NCBI RefSeq assembly: GCF_004210295.1
Contig: NZ_SDAK01000001.1
Location: forward strand, 310,001 to 374,000
DNA: 64,000 bases
Source: Lactococcus sp. S-13
GTDB lineage: Bacteria > Bacillota > Bacilli > Lactobacillales > Streptococcaceae
Direction: 5' to 3'
Under the pieces are notes generated by a model. It was not told the origin of the DNA and did no database searches. It worked only from the letters and a program-made list of their open reading frames with translations. The translations under genes were made by a program, and so were the position numbers. Positions 34,919 through 42,754 of the stretch are shown here, piece after piece; the first letter of the stretch is position 1; the number at the start of each line of letters is the position of its first letter.

Positions 34919-35076
34919 CGTCAGCATTTTCTCTCACGCTGACGCCTCATTTTCAGTTGCGTCAGCATTTTTTCTCGCACTGACGCCTAGTTTTCAGTTG
35001 CGTCAGTATTTTTTCTCGAAAAAAATTACTGACAAATGCGTCAGTAATTTCTCTCGTCTTCCGTCAGTAAATTCTC
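34919..35076 (+). repeat. Tandem cluster of five CGTCAG(T/C)A…TTCTC motifs
   Basis: Copies start at 34919, 34960, 35001, 35039 and 35062. The first three are spaced by exactly 41 bases and share the unit including 'CCTCATTTTCAGTTG'-like sequence, so this is a local tandem array. The last two run into the 3' end of the TPR gene; on the minus strand the final copy codes the last residues and supplies the TGA stop. Confidence 0.85.
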
Positions 35077-36297
35077 CATCGTTTGATCGTCAGGAACGAG
35101 TGCGAGATACTGTTTAATCAGTGGTTCGGCTTGTTTGTTTTGACCGATTTCTCGTAAAAACTCGATGTAGTCTGCTAAAAATTCTGGGTTTTCACTGAGT
35201 GAGGTTTGGTGAAGTTCTTGGTAAAGACTTTCGGCTTCACTATCGTTTTCAAGGGCTTTGTGTGCGCCGGCAAAGAGCCATTTTGCTAAAAGATGTTCGT
35301 CTTCTAATAGGTCTTGCAGGTGGATGACGGCTTCAAAATCTTCTTCATTAAAGTAAAGATTTGCCAATAAAAAGACCGTTTCATCGTGTAAGTCTGGTAG
35401 ATTCAGTGCATCCATGAGGTAGCGCTCGGCAGCACTTGTATTTTTTAATTTGAAGCTCATTTTTGAGGCAAAATGCAGGAGAGCAACGGCGTTAGGATTT
35501 TTTTGTAAACCTTGCTCAGCCATTGCTAGAGCGGCTTCAAATTCTTGGTTGGCTTCTAATGTTTGGGCATAGGCGAGCTCATAATTTAAGAAATCAACGT
35601 CCATTTTTTCGAGACGTTTAAAGTTGGCGATGGCTCGGGTCTCATTATGAATTTCGCTGTAAAGCAGAGCGATTTCATAGAGGGTCTCAGCTTTTTTGTC
35701 AAATTCAAAGGATTTTTCCAAGAAGGAAATCGCTTTTTCAAAGTCGCCTAGTTGAGCGTAAGAATCGCCAATGCGTTGATAAATCGAAATTTTGGTGTCG
35801 TGCAAAATTTTACGTTCAGATAATTTGACGTATTCATTAATGGCTGCTGAGTAGTCACCTTGATCATAGTAGGATTCTGCCAAAGCAAAGGTGATGAGCG
35901 GTGAATCTGATAGTTCACGGGCTTCTTCGAGTTTAGAAATTGCTGTCTCAAAGTCGCCGTCAAATTGGTACAAGTCAGCAATTTTGACTAACGCTGCCAC
36001 ATAATTTTCGTCTGTTTGCGGAATTTGATACAGATAGCTTAAGGCTTCGTCCAAGTTTCCATTGTCTTCGGCAATTTCCGCTAAGTTGATGAGATAGGCT
36101 GTAGATTCGGGATGATCACCCATGATTTTGTCGTAAACTTTTTGGCTTTCATCAATGAAGCCCATCATTTGTAAGTATTCTGCTAAATCGGCGAGCATTT
36201 CATCGTCGTCATTGCTCAAGGCTTTGGCAAGTGAATTTTGCATCCCAATTAAATCGCCTTGGTGTAAAAAATCAATAGTATCTTCAGAATAAGACAT
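35041..36297 (-). CDS. Tetratricopeptide-repeat protein (YpiA-like)
   Basis: A 418-residue soluble protein made of about ten TPR units, with W/Y-A-F positions and helices such as 'YLINLAEIAEDNGNLDEALSYLYQIP' and 'YQRIGDSYAQLGDFEKAISFLEKSF'. It resembles the Firmicutes YpiA family of conserved TPR proteins of unclear role; TPR arrays scaffold protein partners. GAGG precedes the ATG. It lies 13 bases after the AI-2E permease gene on the same strand, so they share a transcript. The extreme C-terminus 'DERNY' is encoded by the dispersed repeat motif. Confidence 0.82.
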   Translation of the reverse strand: MSYSEDTIDFLHQGDLIGMQNSLAKALSNDDDEMLADLAEYLQMMGFIDESQKVYDKIMGDHPESTAYLINLAEIAEDNGNLDEALSYLYQIPQTDENYVAALVKIADLYQFDGDFETAISKLEEARELSDSPLITFALAESYYDQGDYSAAINEYVKLSERKILHDTKISIYQRIGDSYAQLGDFEKAISFLEKSFEFDKKAETLYEIALLYSEIHNETRAIANFKRLEKMDVDFLNYELAYAQTLEANQEFEAALAMAEQGLQKNPNAVALLHFASKMSFKLKNTSAAERYLMDALNLPDLHDETVFLLANLYFNEEDFEAVIHLQDLLEDEHLLAKWLFAGAHKALENDSEAESLYQELHQTSLSENPEFLADYIEFLREIGQNKQAEPLIKQYLALVPDDQTMENLLTEDERNY

Positions 36298-36310
36298 TTT
36301 TTCCTCGTAA

Positions 36311-37501
36311 TTATTCTTTTTCTAGTTCGGTTTGAATTTCAATAGGAGCGTCGGGTTCTTCGTGGTAAAGACTGGAGATTTCACGATACCATTCGTAAAT
36401 ATGAACCACAATAACTTTGATGGTGGCGTAAAAAGGAATGGCCAGCAAGACGCCCCAAATTCCAAAGATTTGGCCTGAGGTCAACAGGACAAATAAAATG
36501 GTAATAGGGTGAATGGACATTTGCTTGCCCAAAACCAATGGCGAGATAAAGCGTCCTTCCAAAGTTTGCTCGATGACAATGACAATCAGCACTTTCACAA
36601 ACATGAATGGCCCGCCCAGAGCCAAACCAACGATAAGCATCGGAATAGCAGCTAAAAATGAGCCTAAGAAAGGCACTAGGTTTAAAAATCCTGCGGTAAT
36701 CGCTAAAGCTGGAGCATAGCGCAAGCCAACAATTGGCAAACCAATCATAAACATTACAGCAACTGCGAGTGCTACCAAAACTTGACCACGCACGTAGTTT
36801 GAGAGCTGGCTGTTGATTTGGTGGAGAACTTTTGAGGTATCTCTGCGCCAGTCATTAGGCAGCAAACGCGTGATGAAACCATTCAATTTTTTACCGTCAC
36901 GCAGGAGATAAAAAAGAACGAATGGAAAGACAATGAGTGAAATTAAAACGCTGGTTGTCTTACTGATAAAGTTGGACAAGGTGGACACTGCATTGACAGA
37001 GAAGGTTTTTGACCACTCAATCAATTGATCACCGATTGAATTGGTGAATTGGTCGACTTGTGGTCTAAATTCTTCGAGGCGAGGATTTTTGGCCAAAATA
37101 TTGATTTCTTTTTGTGCCACATTGACATAATGTGGTACGGAAGAGGCGAAGCTTTCAGCACCGCTGATAATGTTGGGAATTGCCACAACCAGCCCCCACA
37201 CAATCAAGGCAACGATAATCACAAAGAGTAAAATAATGGTCACGATCCGTGGCACACGTCTTTTCTCAAGGTAATCAACGATAGGATTGAGCAGATAGTA
37301 AAAAACAGCGGCTAAAACCAACGGAAGCGAAATGACGGTGATAAAATCGCCGACTGGGCGAAAGACAAAACCAACTTTGCGCAGGAGCAAAACATTGAGC
37401 AAAAAAAGGAGAATAATCGCCAAACAGGCAACGACTTTATTGTTGATGAACCACTTGAAAAGCCAAGAGTCCTTGATATTTCGGTGTTTTTCTTGTTCCA
37501 T
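36311..37501 (-). CDS. AI-2E family (UPF0118) membrane permease
   Basis: A 396-residue protein with seven to eight membrane segments. The conserved core 'GFLNLVPFLGSFLAAIPMLIVGLALGG' and 'EQTLEGRFISPLVLGKQMSIHPITILFVLL' defines the AI-2E transporter (PerM/YdiK) family. Members have been linked to export of small molecules, AI-2 or Na+/H+ exchange; the substrate here is not known. Upstream of the TPR gene in a two-gene unit. Confidence 0.88.
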   Translation of the reverse strand: MEQEKHRNIKDSWLFKWFINNKVVACLAIILLFLLNVLLLRKVGFVFRPVGDFITVISLPLVLAAVFYYLLNPIVDYLEKRRVPRIVTIILLFVIIVALIVWGLVVAIPNIISGAESFASSVPHYVNVAQKEINILAKNPRLEEFRPQVDQFTNSIGDQLIEWSKTFSVNAVSTLSNFISKTTSVLISLIVFPFVLFYLLRDGKKLNGFITRLLPNDWRRDTSKVLHQINSQLSNYVRGQVLVALAVAVMFMIGLPIVGLRYAPALAITAGFLNLVPFLGSFLAAIPMLIVGLALGGPFMFVKVLIVIVIEQTLEGRFISPLVLGKQMSIHPITILFVLLTSGQIFGIWGVLLAIPFYATIKVIVVHIYEWYREISSLYHEEPDAPIEIQTELEKE

Positions 37502-37535
37502 AATTTTTCTTATTCCTCTTTTTGAGTCTTTTTTT

Positions 37536-37615
37536 CAGAGAATTTACTGACGTAATTTTTTTTGACTTTTCGTCAGTATTTTTTCTTTGACGTAGAATCC
37601 GTCAGCATTTTCTCT
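37536..37615. repeat. Three copies of the dispersed 16-nt motif between two genes
   Basis: A minus-oriented copy (37536-37552) and two plus-oriented copies (37571-37587, 37600-37615) fill the gap between the methyltransferase end and the AI-2E permease start. The third copy codes the last three residues and TGA stop of the methyltransferase. The opposed first two copies can fold into a hairpin. Confidence 0.8.
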
Positions 37616-38240
37616 GAAGTTCGTAGTACTGAATTTGTAGAAAAATCTTCTTTTTCGTTATTTTCCAACCATTTTTTTCAAATAATTGCGTCAGTTCTTT
37701 GGGGCTGTAAACTTTGACGTCGCCTTCGGTAGAATAGCGATTGAGTCGCCAGTTGTACGCTTTTGTAATCAGTGGAATATGGATTTCCGCAATGACCAAA
37801 CGTCCATTTTCATCCAGTAAGCGCTTGGCTTCTTGCAAAAATTGCTCTGGATTTGGAAAATGATGAAAGCTTGCCGAACACGTCAGCAAATCAAAACTGT
37901 TTGCTGCAAAAGGCAAGTGTTCTGCTTTGCCTTGCACAAATGTAAATTCAGGAAATCGAGCTGTTGCCACCCGAACCATCTCCGAGGAGATATCCAGACC
38001 CACACCAAAAATTTTTGTTTTTTGATTGAGCATCTCCAAAAGGCGCCCATTGGCACAGCCAACGTCCAAAAGACGTGTGTTGGCTGTCAAAGTCAAATTT
38101 TTGAGAATGAATTTCTTGAAAAAACTGGCCAGAAAACCGTCAAAACTGTGATCAAAATGGTCAGCAATGTGGTCATAAAACTGTTCAGATTCTTGTTCGT
38201 AATCATGATGACGGTGCTGATGAAATTTACCTTTGCTCAT
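37602..38240 (-). CDS. SAM-dependent methyltransferase (class I)
   Basis: A 212-residue methyltransferase: SAM-binding motif I 'LLDVGCANGRLLEML', then 'VGLDISSEMVRVA', 'FVQGKAEHLPFAANSFDLLTCSASFHHF' (motifs II/III), and 'EAKRLLDENGRLVIAEIHIP'. Small-molecule or ubiquinone/menaquinone-type methyltransferases share this pattern. The ATG at 38240 has GGAGG six bases upstream and follows the stop of the FAD dehydrogenase. The C-terminus 'QRKC' and stop are supplied by the repeat motif. Confidence 0.85.
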   Translation of the reverse strand: MSKGKFHQHRHHDYEQESEQFYDHIADHFDHSFDGFLASFFKKFILKNLTLTANTRLLDVGCANGRLLEMLNQKTKIFGVGLDISSEMVRVATARFPEFTFVQGKAEHLPFAANSFDLLTCSASFHHFPNPEQFLQEAKRLLDENGRLVIAEIHIPLITKAYNWRLNRYSTEGDVKVYSPKELTQLFEKNGWKITKKKIFLQIQYYELQRKC

Positions 38241-38241
38241 T

Positions 38242-39849
38242 TTAGTCCTCCATTTCGGGTTGAGCAAATTCGGAGATCAAAGCTTCGGCACATTTCAATC
38301 CGTCAATGGCCGCTGAAACAATTCCACCAGCAAAACCAGCCCCTTCTCCTGAAGGATAAATGCCTTTTGTGGACACGGATTGGAAGTTTTCCTCGTCACG
38401 GTTAATCCGAACTGGCGAAGATGATCGTGATTCAACGCCGGTCATCACGGCGTCAGAAAGTGCAAAACCGTGCATTTTTTTGTCCAAACCAACGATGGCT
38501 TCTTTCATCGAATCTGTGATAAATTCTGGGAAGAGTTGAGTTAAATCTGTTGGCGTCACGCCTAAAGCATAGCTTGGCTCAACAGAACCCATCGCTGTAG
38601 AGGCTTGACCGTCCAGAAAATCGCCGACCAATTGAGCAGGTGCCTTATAATTTGAACCACCAAGCTCAAAAGCTTTGCTTTCCAATTCTCGTTGAAATTC
38701 AACCCCAGCAAGCGGATGATTTGTCGGGAAATCTTCTGGGAAGACTTGCACCAAAAGTCCCGAATTCGCATTTTTTTGATCACGAGCGTGTTCAGACATC
38801 CCATTTGTCACCAAACGTCCTTCTTCTGACGCTGCAGGGACGACCAGACCGCCCGGACACATACAAAAAGTATAAACGCCTCGTCCTGATGAGGCTTTGT
38901 AGGTCAAGCGGTACTCCGCCGCACCCAAACGTGGATGCTCAGCAAACTCTTTATACTGTGCTTTGTTAATCATTTTTTGCGGATGTTCAATGCGAACGCC
39001 GACAGCAAACGGTTTTGCCGTGATATCAACGCCTTTCTCATACAATTCTGAAAAAGTATCGCGCGCCGAATGGCCAATCGCCAAAATCGCTTGACTGGCT
39101 TCAAATTGTCTTCCGTCAACAAGTTTTACAGCTTGCAAAGCTTGATTTTCCAAGACAAATTGTTCCACTTGAGCTTCAAAATGAACTTCCCCACCTAGGG
39201 CAATGATTTGTTGGCGAATTTTTTTGACAATATCACGCAACAAGTCCGTCCCAACGTGTGGATGAGCCTTATAAAGAATGTCTTCTGGTGCGCCTGCCGC
39301 AACAAATTCTTCCAAAACTTTACGACCGCGTAAGTCACGAACTCGGCTGGTCAATTTTCCATCAGAAAAAGTCCCTGCGCCACCTTCACCAAATTGAACA
39401 TTTGACTTTGGATTGAGCTTTCCTTCCGTCCAAAACGCGTCAATTGATTTGACACGCTCATCAACAGCTTGTCCACGCTCCAAAACAATTGGGCGATAGC
39501 CATTTTGCGCCAATAAAAGCGCCGCAAACATCCCTGCTGGGCCAAAACCAATGACCAAGGGACGGTGGGCAAGTGTTTTACTGCCTTTATCTGGATTTTT
39601 GTAATCTAAAACAGGTGCTAAACTCACATTTTTTAATTTTTTAGCTAAAATCTTGCCTTCATTTTCTAGCGCTACATCCACCGTGTAAATGAAATCAATC
39701 TCGCCACGATGTCTGGCATCAATCGATTCCTTGTAAATTCGGAAGTCTAGCAGGTCAGACTCTTGAATTTTTAACTTTTTAAGAACCAACGCTTTGACTT
39801 TCGTTACAGGTTCATTGATGGAAATTTTAATTTGGGTGATCCGGATCAT
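38242..39849 (-). CDS. FAD-dependent dehydrogenase (COG2509 type)
   Basis: A 535-residue flavoprotein. After a ~90-residue N-terminal domain comes the dinucleotide-binding motif 'PLVIGFGPAGMFAALLLAQNG', then 'VLERGQAVDER', 'NVQFGEGGAGTFSDGKL', and the C-terminal FAD contact 'IYPSGEGAGFAGGIVSAAIDG'. This is the widespread uncharacterised NAD(P)/FAD dehydrogenase family; the natural substrate is unknown. An extended -10 (TGATATAAT, 39926-39931) lies 77 bases upstream. Confidence 0.86.
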   Translation of the reverse strand: MIRITQIKISINEPVTKVKALVLKKLKIQESDLLDFRIYKESIDARHRGEIDFIYTVDVALENEGKILAKKLKNVSLAPVLDYKNPDKGSKTLAHRPLVIGFGPAGMFAALLLAQNGYRPIVLERGQAVDERVKSIDAFWTEGKLNPKSNVQFGEGGAGTFSDGKLTSRVRDLRGRKVLEEFVAAGAPEDILYKAHPHVGTDLLRDIVKKIRQQIIALGGEVHFEAQVEQFVLENQALQAVKLVDGRQFEASQAILAIGHSARDTFSELYEKGVDITAKPFAVGVRIEHPQKMINKAQYKEFAEHPRLGAAEYRLTYKASSGRGVYTFCMCPGGLVVPAASEEGRLVTNGMSEHARDQKNANSGLLVQVFPEDFPTNHPLAGVEFQRELESKAFELGGSNYKAPAQLVGDFLDGQASTAMGSVEPSYALGVTPTDLTQLFPEFITDSMKEAIVGLDKKMHGFALSDAVMTGVESRSSSPVRINRDEENFQSVSTKGIYPSGEGAGFAGGIVSAAIDGLKCAEALISEFAQPEMED

Positions 39850-39983
39850 AATTATCTTTCTATGGTGCTATTTCAAGGCAAAAATGGAGTATTTTTGTCT
39901 GATTTTTCACTTATAAATTACCCCTATTATATCATATATAATACATAACTTCTGAATTTCGTTGATTTTTGGACTGATTTTCC

Positions 39984-40115
39984 AGAGAAAATGCTGACGA
40001 AATTTCCAAACTGATCAGTCATGTATTTTTGACGCGTTTAGACATAAATTAAATTATGTAAATTATTTTCACTTACTGTTTTTCAGCAAAAAATTTGCGT
40101 CAGTAAATTTTCTGA
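39984..40115. repeat. Two copies of the dispersed 16-nt motif
   Basis: A minus-oriented copy at 39984-39999 (AGAGAAAATGCTGACG) and a plus-oriented, longer-spaced copy at 40098-40113 flank an AT-rich gap of the intergenic region between the FAD dehydrogenase and the exported Ser-rich protein. Confidence 0.7.
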
Positions 40116-40142
40116 CAAAAAAAGACTGACCAAGGTCAGTCT
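40116..40142 (-). terminator. Terminator after the Ser-rich protein gene
   Basis: AGACTGACC and GGTCAGTCT form a tight stem; seven T's follow on the minus strand. It lies directly beyond the stop of the 40151 gene. Confidence 0.75.
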
Positions 40143-40150
40143 AATCATTT

Positions 40151-40837
40151 TTAAGAATTACCCGTAGGAACTGGAGTGTTTTGAACAGATTGAATCTGCG
40201 CGGTTCCTGCCGCTATCCCTGTATTTGATCCGTATTTTTCAGTCAGCTGAGCAGTGGTTAATTGTTCTTTTGTCTGCCAATCTACAACTGGCCAAGGATT
40301 TTGCATCATTCTCAGGCCCGTTTGTGCAGAATTTGCCACTTGAAGTGAATAGCTGTTTCCATCGCTACCAGCAAGCACTCGGGCTGTATTTTGAATCACA
40401 TCTACGGGATCATCGTAAGATGCTACGCCATTTGCACCACGGTTAACGAGATAAACCAGATTGGCTTCGCCTGTGTAAACGTCATATTTTCCTTGTCCAT
40501 TTTGAACCCATTGAGCAAAAATTGCCTCATGCGCTCTAGGACTCAACTCGCTCCAACTTTTGTTAGCCTCTGGACTTGAGGATGCACTTGCCGAACTCGC
40601 TGTACGTGATGAAGACGATGATGAAACCTGGGTCGCACTACTAGAAGATTGACTTTCACTCGTCTTACTTCCTTTGCTAACAGTAGATTGGGTAGATGTT
40701 GCGCGCTTTTCTGTGTTATCTTGCTGCGTCTGTAAGGCTTGATAAGCAACAACCCCGATGATAAGGGCCAAAACTGCTACAAGACCCACAATCCACCACT
40801 TTTTCTTCGCATTCTTTGAGCTTGAATGTTTAGCCAT
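40151..40837 (-). CDS. Membrane-anchored protein with Ser-rich linker
   Basis: A 228-residue protein: a short basic N-terminus, one membrane helix ('WWIVGLVAVLALIIGVVAYQA', residues ~14-34), a Ser/Thr-rich linker to ~residue 90, and an outer domain ('WSELSPRAHEAIFAQWVQNG…', 'MMQNPWPVVDWQTKEQLTTAQL'). The layout is that of a signal-anchored extracellular protein. I do not recognise the outer domain. It stands alone, between terminators. Confidence 0.7.
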   Translation of the reverse strand: MAKHSSSKNAKKKWWIVGLVAVLALIIGVVAYQALQTQQDNTEKRATSTQSTVSKGSKTSESQSSSSATQVSSSSSSRTASSASASSSPEANKSWSELSPRAHEAIFAQWVQNGQGKYDVYTGEANLVYLVNRGANGVASYDDPVDVIQNTARVLAGSDGNSYSLQVANSAQTGLRMMQNPWPVVDWQTKEQLTTAQLTEKYGSNTGIAAGTAQIQSVQNTPVPTGNS

Positions 40838-40961
40838 AAGTCTCCTCCTCTAAATGTTTCCTTACCGCCTATTATACTTAAAATTCCCCATTATTTCAAA
40901 AAAATTACCTTTTTGAAGTCTAAAAGAATCAAAAATACTGAACAGTCCTTTTAAAAATTCC

Positions 40962-40977
40962 CGTCAGTATTTTCTCT
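40962..40977 (+). repeat. Copy of the dispersed 16-nt motif (exact consensus)
   Basis: CGTCAGTATTTTCTCT lies 15 bases past the stop of the VOC-family gene, the same 3'-end placement as other copies. Confidence 0.8.
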
Positions 40978-40991
40978 AACAATTCTTCATT

Positions 40992-41453
40992 TTAATTGAT
41001 TGCTTCTGTCAATTTAGAATAAGGTTGCGTATGAAGCATCCATCTTACCCCATATTTGTCAGTAAAATCTCCCATTTTTCCACCCCAAAATTGTGTTTCA
41101 AAAGGCAAATTCACCGTCACTGTTCCCGAAGCAACAACATGATCCCAGAAAGCATCGGCTTGCGCAAGAGCTACTTCATCTTCTGAATCCAAGTCAATCA
41201 AAATTGAAACAGCATCATAGACCAGAGGCTCCAATTTCATAAAATTATCAGCCGCCATAATCGTTGAACCTAAAACATCAAACTGAGAATGCATGGTCAA
41301 ATCCGCAGCAGCATCAGCTTCTACGCCAAATTGCTCAGCTTGCTCAGGCGCCACAGGCATTCGAGAAATATTTTTTGCCCCCAGAACCTCCTCATAATAA
41401 GCCAAGGCCTCTTTTGTGTTATTGAAAGTGAGATAAGGATGAATTGTTGCCAT
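40992..41453 (-). CDS. VOC-family (PhnB/glyoxalase-like) protein
   Basis: A 153-residue protein of the vicinal-oxygen-chelate superfamily, PhnB-like branch: 'IHPYLTFNNTKEALAYYEEVLGA' at the start, 'FWGGKMGDFTDKYGVRWMLH' near the end. Members bind metals and small molecules or confer resistance, but many are uncharacterised; the role here is unknown. Confidence 0.8.
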   Translation of the reverse strand: MATIHPYLTFNNTKEALAYYEEVLGAKNISRMPVAPEQAEQFGVEADAAADLTMHSQFDVLGSTIMAADNFMKLEPLVYDAVSILIDLDSEDEVALAQADAFWDHVVASGTVTVNLPFETQFWGGKMGDFTDKYGVRWMLHTQPYSKLTEAIN

Positions 41454-41540
41454 AAAAACCTCTTTCTATTCTTAGAAAAATGATAAATTTACCCATCATT
41501 TGTTGCTTTCGACACTCTCATTCTAACACAAGAAAACGCT

Positions 41541-42113
41541 TTAATCCAACAATTCAGCCTGTCGAAAACAATACGCCGCATGATCATTAATTACGCCAAT
41601 CGCTTGCAAATAGGCATAAATCACTGTTGAACCTGTAAATTTGAAGCCGCGCTTTTTCAAATCTTTACTTATTTTGTCTGACAATTCATTCGTTGGTGGA
41701 ACTTGACTTTCGTCAGCAATCTTGTGCTGCAGTACTTTTCCAGCGGTAAATCCCCAAATGTAAGCGTCAAAAGAGCCAAATTCTTTCTGAATTTCCAGCA
41801 CCTTTTGAGCATTATTTATTGCTGCCTTTACCTTTAATTTATTTCGGATAATTCCAGCATTGCCTAACAATTCAGCTTCCTTAGCTTCATCGTAGGCTGC
41901 TACCTTTTTAATATCAAAGTTATCAAAAGCAGCATAAAAATTTTCTTGTTTGTTCAAAATTGTTGACCAAGAGAGTCCAGCTTGATTCATGTCCAAAACC
42001 AATTTAGCAAAAAGCTCCTGATCACCATGCAATGGCTTGCCCCAGTATTGGTCATGATAAGCCATCATTTTTTCACTTGATAAACACCAGTTACAACGTT
42101 CTTTTTCAATCAT
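41541..42113 (-). CDS. tag: DNA-3-methyladenine glycosylase I
   Basis: A ~190-residue HhH-type glycosylase that removes 3-methyladenine from DNA. 'CNWCLSSEKMMAYHDQYWGKPLH' contains a conserved zinc-ligand Cys and the base-binding Tyr/Trp; 'QAGLSWSTILNKQ' and 'FKFTGSTVIYAYLQAIGVINDH' complete the pattern with C-terminal His and Cys ('HAAYC') zinc ligands. The ATG at 42113 has GGAG six bases upstream; a TTG four codons earlier overlaps that site. It neighbours a nudix gene. Confidence 0.9.
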   Translation of the reverse strand: MIEKERCNWCLSSEKMMAYHDQYWGKPLHGDQELFAKLVLDMNQAGLSWSTILNKQENFYAAFDNFDIKKVAAYDEAKEAELLGNAGIIRNKLKVKAAINNAQKVLEIQKEFGSFDAYIWGFTAGKVLQHKIADESQVPPTNELSDKISKDLKKRGFKFTGSTVIYAYLQAIGVINDHAAYCFRQAELLD

Positions 42114-42158
42114 ATCTTTCTCCAAAATTACACTTTACATAATTTTAAATATGTAAAC

Positions 42159-42626
42159 TCAATAAAATTTCTTTGTCCACCACTCCTGTTTAATTTCGTA
42201 ACTAAACTCAGTGTACGATGAACCCAGCATCATTTGAGCCATTTCTGCAAAGCCACTCGCCAGATTTAACTCAGGTAAACGCTCAATTTTTTCCCAGTAA
42301 ACTTTCCCCTCGCTCGTCTCCTCAATCAACTCTCCAGAAAAATCCGTTGTTGAATAAAGAAAGACCATGTAACGTCGATTTTTATCTGGCTCAAACCAAT
42401 TTTTAATTCCGCAAAGTTTCAAATGTCGAATATCAAGGCCTGTTTCCTCCTTAATTTCTCTGATTGTTGAAGGTACAAGAGCCTCTCCTTTTTCCACATG
42501 ACCCCCGGGAAATGAGATTCCCATCCAAGATTTTATACGCTCTTGAACAACAACCTTCTGAGTTTTTTCATCGATAATTGCACACATATTGGTCAATTCA
42601 ACCCGTTCCAACTCATGCTCACTCAT
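42159..42626 (-). CDS. NUDIX hydrolase (8-oxo-dGTP diphosphatase-like)
   Basis: A 155-residue protein with a complete Nudix box 'GGHVEKGEALVPSTIREI' followed by KEETGL (residues ~39-62). Length and pattern fit MutT/MutX-type nucleotide sanitation enzymes, though the substrate cannot be read from sequence. GGAGG lies six bases before the chosen ATG. It sits with tag and pcrA, all DNA maintenance functions. Confidence 0.82.
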   Translation of the reverse strand: MSEHELERVELTNMCAIIDEKTQKVVVQERIKSWMGISFPGGHVEKGEALVPSTIREIKEETGLDIRHLKLCGIKNWFEPDKNRRYMVFLYSTTDFSGELIEETSEGKVYWEKIERLPELNLASGFAEMAQMMLGSSYTEFSYEIKQEWWTKKFY

Positions 42627-42644
42627 ATTCAACCTCCACAGACA

Positions 42645-42674
42645 AAAATGAAGAAATCAAGATTTCTTCATTTT
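42645..42674. terminator. Terminator hairpin between pcrA and the nudix gene
   Basis: AAAATGAAGAAATC and GATTTCTTCATTTT form a perfect 14-bp stem around AA. The T/A flanks could serve either direction; on the minus strand it would end the pcrA transcript. Confidence 0.75.
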
Positions 42675-42754
42675 CAAGTTTTTCTTTTCCAAAATCTTAC
42701 TCTCAAGTATAAGCTCAATATTTTAAAAAGTCAATCAACCACCAAAGCTCAGAA

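Noticed and set aside
34919-35076. CRISPR array
   Set aside because: The units are short, the spacers are near identical rather than unique, and no cas genes are present; it is a tandem array of the dispersed motif.
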